A stretch of 64,000 nt of DNA from JADZFO01 sp964512635 (GCA_964512635.1 CAZEJB010000015.1:1-64000); one strand, 5' to 3'; positions 42,990 to 52,329 are shown, numbered from the stretch's first letter. Made by a program: numbers and translations. The notes: generated from the sequence alone by a model not told the origin.

Positions 42990-44090
42990 TCAGCGTGGCT
43001 CGGGAGTCAGCCATTCGGCAGCATCGGCTGTCAGCACCAGCACAGCGCCGTCCGGTCGCAGCAGGGCGTCAATGCTCCACTCGTCTCCGGCAGCCTCCGG
43101 CAGCAGTCCCTGCGGCAATGCCGGCGCGCCCGGTCCGGGTACACCAGCACCGCCAACCGGACGCGGGTTCTCTTCCCGTAGGTCCGCCGGCGCCGCAGCG
43201 CCGGGAAGCACCTTGCCCGTGCCTTGATTCAAGTCCAGCTCAAGTGAGCCGCGGCCGGCCAGGGCCATGGTCACCCGGTCTGCATCCTGCGAGAGATCGA
43301 CGGAGGCGAGCTCAAAGCTGCCGCCGGGCAGTGTCGAAACAAAGGCCGGCTGCTGGGTCAGGCGGTAAGTGCTACGGGAATCTCCGTCCGGGCTGATGCT
43401 GAAGAACTCATAGGTCTCGTAGTCATACTGCACCATGACCAGCGCGGTCTGGCTAGTCAGCGCCACCAGCCGGATGTCTGCGCAGCTGAAGGAGGTCTTG
43501 AGCTGTGCCCGCCAGCGTTCGGCACCCTTGGCGCAATCAAAGGCCGCGATGCTGGGCTCCTTGCCGAAGGGATAGAAGGCCGAATTTTCGGCCCCCGGCA
43601 GGGCCAGGACAGCCAGGTCCCCGCTGGCGCCCGCTTCGGGCTCCAGCAGTTCGGCCTCGTCGTACTGCGCAACCAGCTCGCCGGCCGCGCCGAGGATACG
43701 CAGACCACCGAGGTCCAGTGAGTCGTCGGCAAGCTGCATAAGCACGGTGCGGCTGGCATCCGCCAGCAAGGGCAGGCAGTTAGTGTGCCGCTGGGCCGGC
43801 AGTTCCCCCTTATGACCCAGCGCCCAGGTGACTGGCGTCAGCCCGCCGTCGATGCTGGTCAGGAGCAGCGGACCCGCGGACGAGACGAGCCGATAGGGCA
43901 GCGCATCGCCGGTGGATTCAGGCGGCCTGAGAGCATGCTGCCGACCGGCCGCGTCGGTGTATCTCAGCTCACCGCCGCTGCGTTCAAGCCGGCCGCGCAG
44001 GGCCAGCTCATGCGCCGGCGCATGGTCGGGCGCCACCGGGCAGGCGGCGCTGCAAAGGCACAGCGCGATCAGGGCCAGCAGGGGTCGCAT
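42990..44090 (-). CDS. Putative lipoprotein, unknown function
   Basis: 366 residues. Signal peptide MRPLLALIALCLCSAAC ends in a plausible lipobox (CSAAC). The soluble domain has repeated short beta-like stretches (for example LLLTSIDGGLTPVTWALG; VLTADAAEWLTPE), perhaps a propeller-type fold, but I recognise no family. The start at 44090 places the signal peptide at the N-terminus and lies 6 bases after a TATACT -10, so it should be leaderless. It is divergent from glpX. Confidence 0.75.
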   Translation of the reverse strand: MRPLLALIALCLCSAACPVAPDHAPAHELALRGRLERSGGELRYTDAAGRQHALRPPESTGDALPYRLVSSAGPLLLTSIDGGLTPVTWALGHKGELPAQRHTNCLPLLADASRTVLMQLADDSLDLGGLRILGAAGELVAQYDEAELLEPEAGASGDLAVLALPGAENSAFYPFGKEPSIAAFDCAKGAERWRAQLKTSFSCADIRLVALTSQTALVMVQYDYETYEFFSISPDGDSRSTYRLTQQPAFVSTLPGGSFELASVDLSQDADRVTMALAGRGSLELDLNQGTGKVLPGAAAPADLREENPRPVGGAGVPGPGAPALPQGLLPEAAGDEWSIDALLRPDGAVLVLTADAAEWLTPEPR

Positions 44091-44096
44091 GCTGAC

Positions 44097-44104
44097 AGTA
44101 TAAT
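44097..44104. promoter_or_regulatory. Overlapping divergent -10 elements between the lipoprotein gene and glpX
   Basis: AGTATAAT contains TATAAT on the plus strand (44099-44104) and TATACT on the minus strand (44102-44097). The plus element serves glpX with a 35-base leader; the minus element lies 6 bases before the lipoprotein ATG. Confidence 0.6.
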
Positions 44105-44139
44105 CGGGCCGTCGGCGCCCGTACGCCAGTGGAGCCAGC

Positions 44140-45213
44140 ATGAACGACTCAAGCGAAGGCCAGACTGTCAGCTTCGGCAGCAGCGGCCTGGATCAGATCC
44201 AGCGTCCCGAGAGCTCAGCCACCAGCAAGATCACCATGCTGGACCCGGTCGAAGCCCAGATTTCGATGGACTTCCTGCCGGCCGTTGAGCAGGCAGCCAT
44301 CGAATGCGCCAAGCTGATGGGCTGCGGCGACCGTGAGGCCGCCGACCAGGCCGCGGTCACCGCCATGCGCCGGGCTCTCGACAGTTCGCGGGTTGACGGT
44401 ACCATCGTGATCGGCGAAGGCGAGCGCGACGAAGCGCCGATGCTCTACATCGGCGAGAAGGTCGGCTCGGAGAGCTCGGCGATCAAGGTTGACATCGCCG
44501 TTGATCCGCTGGAAGGAACCAACCTCTGCGCCACCGGCTCAGCCAACGCGATTGCAGTCATGGCCATCGCTGAAAAGGGCGGCCTGCTGCATGCCCCGGA
44601 TATCTATATGCAGAAGCTGGTGGTCCCCGGCCAGTGCGTCGGCAAGGTCGACCTTGATGCACCGGTCGCGGAAACCTGCCACGTTGTTGCCGACGCGCTG
44701 CAGCGCGACGTGCGCAACCTGGTGGTCGTGGTGTTGGACCGCCCGCGGCATGACGAGATCATCGAGGAGCTGCGTCGGGTCGGCGCGCGGATCAAGCTGA
44801 TCAGCGACGGCGACCTTTCCGCCGGCATAAGCGTGCCCCTGCGTGGCACCGGCATCCACATGGCGATCGGCATCGGCGGCGCCCCGGAGGGCGTGATCAC
44901 CGCCGCGGCGCTCAAGTGTCTCGGCGGCGAGATTCTGGCCCGCCTGCGGCCCAAGGACGACGCCCAGCGTGCACGCTGCCTGGCCATGGGTGTCGATCCG
45001 GACAGGATCCTGCGAAATGACGATCTGGCGCCGGGCAAGAACATTGTCTTCCTGGCCTCCGGCGTCACCAAAGGCGACCTGCTGGACGGCGTGCGTTTCT
45101 ACGGCAACGGCGTCCGGGTCAGCTCCGTTTCGATGACCTACGCCAGCCGGCGCGTGCGCTTCATCGAGAGCATCTACATGCTCGACCGTTCAGGTGAGCC
45201 GATCACGGTTTAG
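44140..45213 (+). CDS. glpX: Fructose-1,6-bisphosphatase, class II
   Basis: 357 residues. GEGERDEAPMLYIGEKVG and VDPLEGTNLCATG are the metal and substrate motifs of the GlpX family; GGAPEGVITAAALKCLGGEI is near the C-terminus. It hydrolyses fructose-1,6-bisphosphate in gluconeogenesis. The first about 30 residues (Ser-rich) precede the usual family start. SD GTGGAG is upstream. Confidence 0.95.
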   Translation: MNDSSEGQTVSFGSSGLDQIQRPESSATSKITMLDPVEAQISMDFLPAVEQAAIECAKLMGCGDREAADQAAVTAMRRALDSSRVDGTIVIGEGERDEAPMLYIGEKVGSESSAIKVDIAVDPLEGTNLCATGSANAIAVMAIAEKGGLLHAPDIYMQKLVVPGQCVGKVDLDAPVAETCHVVADALQRDVRNLVVVVLDRPRHDEIIEELRRVGARIKLISDGDLSAGISVPLRGTGIHMAIGIGGAPEGVITAAALKCLGGEILARLRPKDDAQRARCLAMGVDPDRILRNDDLAPGKNIVFLASGVTKGDLLDGVRFYGNGVRVSSVSMTYASRRVRFIESIYMLDRSGEPITV

Positions 45214-45236
45214 CCGCCTGAAAAGCAGAACGGCAG

Positions 45237-47231
45237 CTAGATATCCAGGTTCTTGACCTTGCGGGCGTACTCGGTGATGAAGCGCTTGCGCGGGGCGACC
45301 TCGTCGCCCATCAGGCGGTCGACCACGCGGCGCACTTCCTCGATATCCTCGATATTCACCCGTAGCAGCGTACGGGATTCGATGTTGAGGGTGGTCTCAG
45401 AAAGCTCGTCCGGGTTCATCTCACCAAGGCCCTTGAAGCGGGTGACGTCGACATTGCCGCCCAGCTCCTTTGTCTTGTCCTCGCGCTCCTTCTCGGTAAA
45501 CACGTACACAGGCTTGCCCTTGCCCTTGCGCAGGCGGTAGAGCGGGTTGAGCGCGATGTAGAGGTGCCCGTTTTCAATCAGCTGCGGCATGAAGTTGAAG
45601 AAGAAGGTCAGCAGCAGCGTGCGGATGTGCGCGCCATCCACGTCAGCGTCGGTCATGATCACGACCTTGTGATAGCGCAGCTTGTCGTAGTTGAAGTCAT
45701 GGCCGAAGCCGGTGCCGATCGCACTGATCATGGCCCGGACTTCCTCGTTCTGCAGTACCCGCAGCATGTTGGCCTTTTCGACGTTGAGGATCTTGCCGCG
45801 GATCGGCAGGATCGCCTGGGTTGCGCGGTTGCGGCCCTGCTTGGCCGGGCCCGCCGCGCTGTCACCCTCGACGATGAATAGCTCGCAGAGCTCAGGGTTC
45901 TTCTCGGAGCAGTCCGTCAGCTTGCCCGGCAGGCCGCTGGACAGACCGCTCTTCTTGCGCTCGATGTCGCGGGCGCGCTTGGCGGCCTCACGGGCGCGCG
46001 CCGCCGCGGCCGCACGGTCCACCAGCTTCTTGCCCACGCCGGGGTTCTCGTCTAAATAGGTGCTGAGCGCTTCGCCCAGCGCCGCCTCAACCAGGCCCTT
46101 GACCTCGCTGTTGCCAAGCTGGCTCTTGGTCTGGCCCTCGAACTGCGGCTCGCGCAGCCAGACTGAGCAGATCGCTACCAGGCCCTCGCGGATATCGTCG
46201 CCGGTAACCTGCTCCTTACCTTTCACCAGGTCGCGCTTGGAGGCGTACTGGTTCACTACGCGGGTCAGGGCCGCCTTGAGGCCCACGACATGCGTACCGC
46301 CGTCCTTGGTAAAGATGTTGTTGGCGTAGCCGTTAATCCGTTCCTGATAGCCATCGGTCCACTGCATCGCGATTTCGACGCGGGTGTCCTCGATCTGCTT
46401 AATGAAGTGCACTACCGGGGTGATGCTGGTCTGGCTGCGGCACATCCACTTGACGAACTCGGACAGGCCGCCCTTGTACTTGTAGACCTGGCGCTTGTCT
46501 TCTTCGTCCTCGGCCGCGTCGTTGAGCAGCGTGATCTCAATGCCGGCGTTCAGGAAGGCCAGCTCGCGCAAACGGCCCTCCAGGGTACTGGCCTTGAAGT
46601 CAACGGTCTCGAAGATCTCCGGGTCCGGCCAGAAGCGGATCACAGTTCCGCGCTTCTTGGTCTTGCCGGTGACCGTCATCGGCATGGTGGTCACACCGCG
46701 CTCAAACTCAATGTGGTGGATCTGTCCGTCGCGGTGCACATCCGCATGGAACTTCAAGCTCAGCGCGTTGACCACGCTGGAGCCAACGCCGTGCAGACCG
46801 CCAGAGACCTTGTAGGCCTCGCCGCCGAACTTGCCGCCGGCATGCAGCGTGCTGAGGATAACCTCCAGCGCCGGCTTACCCTCGTCAGCCATGAAGTCGA
46901 CCGGGATGCCGCGACCGTCGTCCTCAACGCTGACGCTGCCGTCGTCGTGGAGCTCAACGACGACCTTGGTGGCATAGCCGGCCATGACCTCGTCGATTGC
47001 GTTATCGACGATTTCCCAGACCAGGTGATGCAGGCCGGCTTCGGCGGTGGAGCCGATGTACATGGCCGGGCGGACACGCACACCTTCCAGGCCTTTAAGT
47101 ACCTGGATGTCCTCGCCCGTGTACTCGCTCTTGCCTCCAGCGGAAACGTCCGCCACGACGTCCTCTCCAAGCGATTTGGAGGCTAAAGCCGCGTCAAGCG
47201 GTTTGCTGAGTTCCTTTTCGTGCTTGCCCAA
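45237..47231 (-). CDS. gyrB: DNA gyrase subunit B
   Basis: 664 residues. The GHKL ATPase motifs are EIVDNAIDEVMAG, DDGRGIPVD and SGGLHGVGSSVVNALS. The Toprim part has FIVEGDSAAGPAKQGRNR and IMTDADVDGAHIRTLLLTFFF; PIRGKILNVEKA is typical of GyrB. It supplies ATP and the Toprim site for supercoiling. The start is a TTG with GGAG 6 bases upstream. The ParE alternative is less likely. No gyrA lies nearby. TATAAT on the minus strand at 47317-47322 is a likely -10. Confidence 0.92.
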   Translation of the reverse strand: MGKHEKELSKPLDAALASKSLGEDVVADVSAGGKSEYTGEDIQVLKGLEGVRVRPAMYIGSTAEAGLHHLVWEIVDNAIDEVMAGYATKVVVELHDDGSVSVEDDGRGIPVDFMADEGKPALEVILSTLHAGGKFGGEAYKVSGGLHGVGSSVVNALSLKFHADVHRDGQIHHIEFERGVTTMPMTVTGKTKKRGTVIRFWPDPEIFETVDFKASTLEGRLRELAFLNAGIEITLLNDAAEDEEDKRQVYKYKGGLSEFVKWMCRSQTSITPVVHFIKQIEDTRVEIAMQWTDGYQERINGYANNIFTKDGGTHVVGLKAALTRVVNQYASKRDLVKGKEQVTGDDIREGLVAICSVWLREPQFEGQTKSQLGNSEVKGLVEAALGEALSTYLDENPGVGKKLVDRAAAAARAREAAKRARDIERKKSGLSSGLPGKLTDCSEKNPELCELFIVEGDSAAGPAKQGRNRATQAILPIRGKILNVEKANMLRVLQNEEVRAMISAIGTGFGHDFNYDKLRYHKVVIMTDADVDGAHIRTLLLTFFFNFMPQLIENGHLYIALNPLYRLRKGKGKPVYVFTEKEREDKTKELGGNVDVTRFKGLGEMNPDELSETTLNIESRTLLRVNIEDIEEVRRVVDRLMGDEVAPRKRFITEYARKVKNLDI

Positions 47232-47316
47232 ATAGTTCTCCGAGGGGTGGGTATCCCCGCGCTGTCGTTATCACTTAACAGACGTTTGCGGCAGGGAATA
47301 TATATAAGGTAGAGAG

Positions 47317-47322
47317 ATTATA
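47317..47322 (-). promoter_or_regulatory. -10 element upstream of gyrB
   Basis: TATAAT on the minus strand about 86 bases before the gyrB TTG. An A/T-rich stretch with ATATATATAAG lies just downstream. No good -35 is seen. Confidence 0.45.
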
Positions 47323-47427
47323 CCGCGCGGCACAGAATTTGTGTAGAGGCGCATGAGGCGAGCCCGACGAATGACTGAGTTGCAGCGGGTGTTTAGCTGC
47401 AGTTCTATTACCCCCGCGAGGTATGCC

Positions 47428-47446
47428 GGGCGCACTATGTGCGCCC
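47428..47446. repeat. REP-like short palindrome in the gyrB-mutS2 gap
   Basis: GGGCGCAC-TAT-GTGCGCCC gives an 8-bp stem, followed by CTAC. The gap (47232-47493) is 262 bases; apart from this and the gyrB promoter I see nothing in it. Several MAG and phylum-level genomes carry dispersed palindromes of this kind. Confidence 0.6.
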
Positions 47447-47493
47447 CTACCCTGAGCGTTCTCAGCGCCTCTGCATCCTGTATTCGCCTTCTC

Positions 47494-50184
47494 TTAGCGC
47501 AGGTCCGCCATCGTCACCCCTACCCCGCCCTCATTGAGCGGCGCGAAGCGCACGTTGGTGGCGTGCTTGTTGCGCTTCAGGTAATCCTGCACGAAATTGC
47601 GCAGGCGACCGGTTCCGACGCCGTGCATCACCCGGATCGTGTCCAGGCCGTTGACGAGGGCCCGATCCATGAAAGCGTTGAGGAGCTGCTCGGCTTCTTC
47701 TAGGTGCTGCCCGTGCAGGTCCAGCGTGTTGCTGCTGTCCTGCATGCCGCGGCTGTAATTCTCTTCGATGTTCAGCGTTGAGGGAGCAGAACTGTTGGCG
47801 ATCGCCCGGGTCGCTGCACCGGCAGCCTTGCTGCGCTTACCCTCTTCGGGCAGCGCAGCCACCCCAGAGGGGTACCCGGCCGACGCCGACGGGGTACCGC
47901 CGATGCCAGCTGCGCTACTGCCTGACGCACCGGCCCTGGCTGCGGCTGAATCTGCCGCCTGCCGGCCAAACATCGAGGCCCGCAGGGCCTCCGGCAGTTC
48001 GCGGGCGGCCTCGCCCTTTTGAGCCCCCTTGCGGAAGGCGGCCAGCGGGTCAGCCTTCTTCTGACTCGCCGGGTCAAGCCTGCGCAGCGTCGCGAGTTTT
48101 ACACTCATCCGCTTGCCCATGACGCTGACCACGGCCTCGCCCTTGGCGGCGTTGTACTCCAGCACCTCGCCCTGCAGACGGCTGCCTTCCAGCACTACGC
48201 GGTCGCCAACGCTGAGCGCCTCGACGGGCTGGGCGCCGGCCAGCGGGTCAGCCTCAATCTCCAGCTGCGCCAGCATTTCCTCCAGCGCTTCCTCGGCGTG
48301 GGCCTCCTGCTGCTTGATCATCGCGCTGGTCTTGGAGGCCGCAGCGACATACTCGTCGCCCTTGCGGGTCACGCGCTTGGCCTTGTTCTTCAGCTTGCGC
48401 TTGGTCTCTTCCAGCATTTCTTCGATCCGCCGTTTCATCTCGGCCTTCATGCTGTCGGCCTGCAGCGCAAACTTGTGCTTGGCGTCCTTCAATTCGGTGG
48501 CGAGCTGGTCATTGACCGCGCGAATCTTGGCCAGCTCTTCGCTCTGCTGGCGGATCGCCGCCCTGGTGTCGACCGCCTCTTCCCTGGCCTGTTCAAGCTC
48601 GGCAATCACGCCCGCCATCTTGCGCTCTTCCTGGCCCAGGGCCGCCTTGGCGCGGTCAACGATGCGCGGGTCAATGCCAAAGCTCTCGGCAATCGCCAGG
48701 GCGTAGCTCTGCCCCGGCTGGTTGTCGAGCACCTTGTAAGTGGCTTTTAGCTTTTCGCGGTCAAACTGCAGGCAGACGTTCTTGACCTTGCCCGGGTATT
48801 CGTAGGCCATCGTCTTGAGCACATCAAAATGCGTCGTCGCCGCCAGAAGCACCGGCTGCTCCAGCAGGCTGCTGAGCAGGCCGTAAGCAAAAGCCCCGCC
48901 CTCACCGGGCTCAGTGCCTGTACCGATCTCGTCGATCAGCACAAGGATCGGCAGGCTGTCGGCGCCGCCGTCCTCAATCTTGTCCCATAGTTCCTTGATG
49001 AAGCGCAGGTGGGCGGTAAAGGTGCTGAGGTGATACAGCGTGCTCTGCTCATCGCCGATATAGCTCGCCACGCCGGAGAGGTAGGGAAGCTGAGCGTCCC
49101 CCGGCACAAAGCAGCCGATCGCCGCCATCAGGCTATAAAGCCCCAGCAGCTTGAGCAGCACGGTCTTGCCCCCGGCGTTGACGCCGGAGATGATCAGGGC
49201 CTTCTCACCGTCGAAGGTCAGGTCCTCGGAAACAAAGTCCTTCCACAACAGCGGGTGCACAGCACTGCGCAGGATAAACCCGCCCTCGCGGGTCATTGCC
49301 GGACGGTGCGCCTTCAGGTTGCTGGCATAGCGCGCGCGGGCCAGCACGAAGTCAAAGCGCGCCAGGATGCTGAGGTTGCTCTGCAGCACCGGTATCTCCG
49401 CGCTCAGCCGCTCGCTGTACTCGCGCAGGATCCGCCGCACCTCCTGGTCTTCTTCGAGAAATAGGTGCTGGCGCTCGACGTTCAGCTTGCCCAGCACCGA
49501 CGGCTCGTAGTAAACGCTCTGGCCGGTGCCGGAGAAATCCACCACGCTGCCCTTGACGCTGCCGGCGAAGTGCCGCGGGATCAGCACCACGAAGCGGTGG
49601 TTGCGGATTGTGACAATCGCGTCCTCGCCGGAGCTGTCCTTCACGTCTTTGAGCAGGTCCTTGACCAGGCTTCGCACTTCGCCTTCGAACTTGCGCAGGC
49701 TGGCCCGGATGGCCAGCAGCGTGGAGGATGCGTTGTCCTTGACCTCGCCCTCCTCGCTGAATATGCGGTTCGTCAGCGCCCGCAGATGCTCAACGCTCTG
49801 CCAGGGGTGTGCCAGATCGGCCAGGCGCGGATAGCTGGCCAGATCCAGATGCCGCGCGTACTGGTCGAACTCGGCGCCGAGCTTGAAGAACTTGATCAGG
49901 CTGCGGGCGGCAGAGCTGTCGGCCAGCTCGCCGGCGGCCAGACGCTGCCAAAGCGGGTTCAGGTCGTCGAGCGCCGAAAACGACGGCGACTCGATCGCCG
50001 GATGCTCATAAGCGAAGCGCAGCGCTTCCTCAGTCTGGTCCAGGTTTTCGTCAATCCGCGCCGGATGGAAAACGATCTCGATGTCTTCAATCAGCGCGCG
50101 GGTCAGCTCGCTTTGCGCGCAGCCGCCCAGCGCGCGCAGCACGCGGTCGAACTCAAGGGTGCGGTATTCCTGGGCAGCCGGCAT
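47494..50184 (-). CDS. mutS2: Endonuclease MutS2
   Basis: 896 residues. The MutS ATPase core has Walker A SGVNAGGKT, Walker B LILVLIDEIGTGTEPGEG in part, and a long coiled clamp (about 520-640). An Ala/Ser/Gly-rich linker of about 100 residues (roughly 720-820) precedes the C-terminal Smr nuclease domain (TLDLHGQHLEEAEQLL; HGVGTGRLRNFV). MutS2 acts on recombination intermediates and collided ribosomes. The linker makes it longer than the usual 780 or so. A TAGAAT element 8 bases before the ATG predicts a leaderless transcript. Confidence 0.93.
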   Translation of the reverse strand: MPAAQEYRTLEFDRVLRALGGCAQSELTRALIEDIEIVFHPARIDENLDQTEEALRFAYEHPAIESPSFSALDDLNPLWQRLAAGELADSSAARSLIKFFKLGAEFDQYARHLDLASYPRLADLAHPWQSVEHLRALTNRIFSEEGEVKDNASSTLLAIRASLRKFEGEVRSLVKDLLKDVKDSSGEDAIVTIRNHRFVVLIPRHFAGSVKGSVVDFSGTGQSVYYEPSVLGKLNVERQHLFLEEDQEVRRILREYSERLSAEIPVLQSNLSILARFDFVLARARYASNLKAHRPAMTREGGFILRSAVHPLLWKDFVSEDLTFDGEKALIISGVNAGGKTVLLKLLGLYSLMAAIGCFVPGDAQLPYLSGVASYIGDEQSTLYHLSTFTAHLRFIKELWDKIEDGGADSLPILVLIDEIGTGTEPGEGGAFAYGLLSSLLEQPVLLAATTHFDVLKTMAYEYPGKVKNVCLQFDREKLKATYKVLDNQPGQSYALAIAESFGIDPRIVDRAKAALGQEERKMAGVIAELEQAREEAVDTRAAIRQQSEELAKIRAVNDQLATELKDAKHKFALQADSMKAEMKRRIEEMLEETKRKLKNKAKRVTRKGDEYVAAASKTSAMIKQQEAHAEEALEEMLAQLEIEADPLAGAQPVEALSVGDRVVLEGSRLQGEVLEYNAAKGEAVVSVMGKRMSVKLATLRRLDPASQKKADPLAAFRKGAQKGEAARELPEALRASMFGRQAADSAAARAGASGSSAAGIGGTPSASAGYPSGVAALPEEGKRSKAAGAATRAIANSSAPSTLNIEENYSRGMQDSSNTLDLHGQHLEEAEQLLNAFMDRALVNGLDTIRVMHGVGTGRLRNFVQDYLKRNKHATNVRFAPLNEGGVGVTMADLR

Positions 50185-50192
50185 AACAGGGA

Positions 50193-50198
50193 ATTCTA
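50193..50198 (-). promoter_or_regulatory. -10 element for a leaderless mutS2 transcript
   Basis: TAGAAT on the minus strand ends 8 bases before the ATG at 50184. Confidence 0.5.
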
Positions 50199-50257
50199 CC
50201 CGTGGGTGGCAAACAGAAACTCAACGAGAAGGCGAATGCTGAGACTTCGAGGCACGG

Positions 50258-50281
50258 AGGTAACAGATTACTGGGGACAGG
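50258..50281. repeat. Inverted copy of the 50327-50366 repeat
   Basis: The reverse complement of this stretch begins CCTGTCCCC and continues with a diverged copy of the unit found at 50327. With the downstream copies it could form a long hairpin. Confidence 0.55.
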
Positions 50282-50326
50282 GCACAGAAAGTCCCTGAGC
50301 GCGTTTCTATCATTCCTCCTCTGTAA

Positions 50327-50366
50327 CCTGTCCCCTGTAACCTGTACCTGTCCCCTGTAACCTGTA
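50327..50366. repeat. Two perfect 20-bp tandem repeats
   Basis: The unit (50327-50346) begins CCTGTCCCC and is repeated exactly at 50347-50366, with a part-copy just before. An inverted, diverged copy lies at 50258. The whole 50185-50394 gap between the divergent mutS2 and GspF-like genes holds this element and promoters. Confidence 0.85.
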
Positions 50367-50382
50367 ATCGCCCTCCCGCCGA

Positions 50383-50388
50383 TATACT
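50383..50388 (+). promoter_or_regulatory. -10 element for a leaderless GspF-like transcript
   Basis: TATACT ends 6 bases before the ATG at 50395. Confidence 0.5.
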
Positions 50389-50394
50389 GCCAGT

Positions 50395-51393
50395 ATGGCT
50401 TCAGGATTCGTCGCCGCCCTAACGCCCGGTGTGAACGCGCAGACTCTCTCGATGAGCTTCCGGGAGGTCAGTGTTTTGCTGCGTGCCGGGATCAGGGTGG
50501 ACGATGCCCTGGAGCAGAGCTCCGGCTTTGGGCCCTGGCACTATCAGGAGGCGCTTAAAGGTCTGGCCGGCTTTGTCCGCTCGGGCCAGCCGCTCAGCCA
50601 GGGCATGCGCATGTATGGCACCCTCTTCCACCCCGTCATTCCGGCGGTGGTTCAGGCGGGCGAAAACACCGGCGACCTTGAATTCAGCTTCGCGCTGTTG
50701 TCGGAGTTCTTCGAGCAGGAAGCCAACCTCCTGCGCACGCTCAAGAGCGCGATGGTCTATCCCACGATGGTGGCGATAACCGCCATGGGAGCGGTCTTCG
50801 TACTGTCCTTCCTGGGCTTCATGAAGAACAACATCGCCATCGGCATCCTCTGGGGCTTTGGCATTCTTGCGGCACTGTGGTTCGCATTCCGCTTCCGCTG
50901 GTTCCAGCAACTCGTTCGCTATTTCAGCATGATGCTGCCCTTCTTCGGCGCCATCATCCAGCAGCTCGCCGTGGCCCGCTTCTGTAACACCTTCGGCCTG
51001 CTGATCCGCGCCGGCGTGCCATATCTCGAAGGCCTTCAGGCGACAATGCCCGTAGTCCAGCATCCGGCGGTCGACAGGGCGGTGCAGAACCTGTACTACG
51101 GCGTACGCAACGGCTCGACGGTCGAGGAGTGCGTCCGGGCGCAGCCAAGCTTCCCCTACATCATGCGCAGCCTGGTCGGCGCGGGCGAAGCAGCGGGTGC
51201 GCTCGACGAGATGTTGCTCAAGGCCGGGCACTTCCTGCGCGAGGACGCCGAGTACAAGATCAAAAACAGCGCCAAGGTCGCCGGCCCGGTGATGGTCCTG
51301 ATCATGGCGGCGATCGTCTGCATCATCGCGATGAACTTCCTGAAGGGCTACTTCAACATGATCTTCGAGGCGACGGGCTTTAACGATATCTAG
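50395..51393 (+). CDS. Type II secretion/type IV pilus F-domain membrane protein
   Basis: 332 residues. Two T2SSF-type repeats each begin with a helix set: SFREVSVLLRAGIRVDDALEQ near residue 20 and FCNTFGLLIRAGVPYLEGLQA near residue 195. Membrane spans lie at about 124-145, 150-172 and 305-325. It resembles GspF/PilC, the inner-membrane platform of secretion or pilus machines. No GspE or pilin gene is adjacent, so it may serve a system encoded elsewhere. Confidence 0.88.
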   Translation: MASGFVAALTPGVNAQTLSMSFREVSVLLRAGIRVDDALEQSSGFGPWHYQEALKGLAGFVRSGQPLSQGMRMYGTLFHPVIPAVVQAGENTGDLEFSFALLSEFFEQEANLLRTLKSAMVYPTMVAITAMGAVFVLSFLGFMKNNIAIGILWGFGILAALWFAFRFRWFQQLVRYFSMMLPFFGAIIQQLAVARFCNTFGLLIRAGVPYLEGLQATMPVVQHPAVDRAVQNLYYGVRNGSTVEECVRAQPSFPYIMRSLVGAGEAAGALDEMLLKAGHFLREDAEYKIKNSAKVAGPVMVLIMAAIVCIIAMNFLKGYFNMIFEATGFNDI

Positions 51394-51504
51394 CGACGGC
51401 CGAAGTACGCGATCCCGGAAAGCCGTCCAGAGCACAGGCCCTCGCGCCCTTCGCGCGATACCTCGTTCCTCATCCCTTTCCTCATCTTTGGGTACCACTA
51501 CAAT

Positions 51505-52329
51505 ATGGCTGCACAGGCCGTGACGAATACACCACCAGCAAGCGAAGCTCCTGCCGCCGCCCCCGCCGGCCGCCTGTCGCTGTTCGCACAGGTTGAAAAG
51601 CTGGCGGCGCTGCAGTTCGCCAACCGCTACCTCTGGCTCAGCGTGGGTCTAGGCATCTACATGCTCGGCCAGCTTTCCTGGTGGCAGTTCAAGTACATGC
51701 GCTTTGACACGCTGGAGCTGCTCGGCCACCTGACCGGGGTCCTGCACGCCTGCCTGATCGCCTGCGCGCTGATCCTGGCTCTGGCCACACCGGCCACGGC
51801 CCTGGCATGGGCCCGCCGCTATCCGGGCCAGCCCTTCAGTTTCGTTGCCAACGGGCTGTCAGCCCCACTGGTCCTGACTCCGCTGTATCTGGTGCTGGTG
51901 CTCCCGCTGCTGATCCTGCACCGTTATCCCGATCTCGCCCACGCCGCCGGCGTCTCGATTCCGCTGATGCTGCTGCAGCGCGGCCTGCTGCTGGTCTGCA
52001 TGTGTGTGGTGCTATACAACCTCGTCCTGACACTGCACCACAACCTGCGCTGGGCCTGGACGCTCTGCGCCGGCCTGGCCCTGGCGGGCTATGTCTGGCT
52101 CTGCTACTACCTCACCTGGCTCAGCTATACCACCGAGTTCTGGCGCCGCATCAACGACCTGTTCTATATCAACCAGCTCTGGCGCTATATGCCAAACTTC
52201 CCTAACCTGCAGCGGCCGGAAGTCTTCCACAACATGCAGCAGATGTTCCTGCCTTACCTCTTCAGCGCGGTCGTGCTGGGCGTGCTGAGCACCCTGCTGT
52301 GGCTGCCGCGGGCCAGCACCCACAAGTAA
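51505..52329 (+). CDS. Integral membrane protein, unknown function
   Basis: 274 residues with about six membrane spans (YLWLSVGLGIYMLGQLSWW; VLHACLIACALILALATPATAL; LVLTPLYLVLVLPLLIL and others). I recognise no family. The ATG at 51505 directly follows TACAAT, too close for that to be its -10; a GTG 15 bases on is an alternative start. It may share a transcript with the GspF-like gene 111 bases upstream. Confidence 0.65.
   Translation: MAAQAVTNTPPASEAPAAAPAGRLSLFAQVEKLAALQFANRYLWLSVGLGIYMLGQLSWWQFKYMRFDTLELLGHLTGVLHACLIACALILALATPATALAWARRYPGQPFSFVANGLSAPLVLTPLYLVLVLPLLILHRYPDLAHAAGVSIPLMLLQRGLLLVCMCVVLYNLVLTLHHNLRWAWTLCAGLALAGYVWLCYYLTWLSYTTEFWRRINDLFYINQLWRYMPNFPNLQRPEVFHNMQQMFLPYLFSAVVLGVLSTLLWLPRASTHK

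Noticed and set aside
47232..47493. Possible small RNA or peptide gene between gyrB and mutS2
   Set aside because: I see only a gyrB promoter and a short palindrome; the plus-strand frame at 47353 has no support.
51499..51504. TACAAT as leaderless -10 for the gene at 51505
   Set aside because: It touches the ATG, so transcription would begin inside the gene; kept out of the leaderless list.
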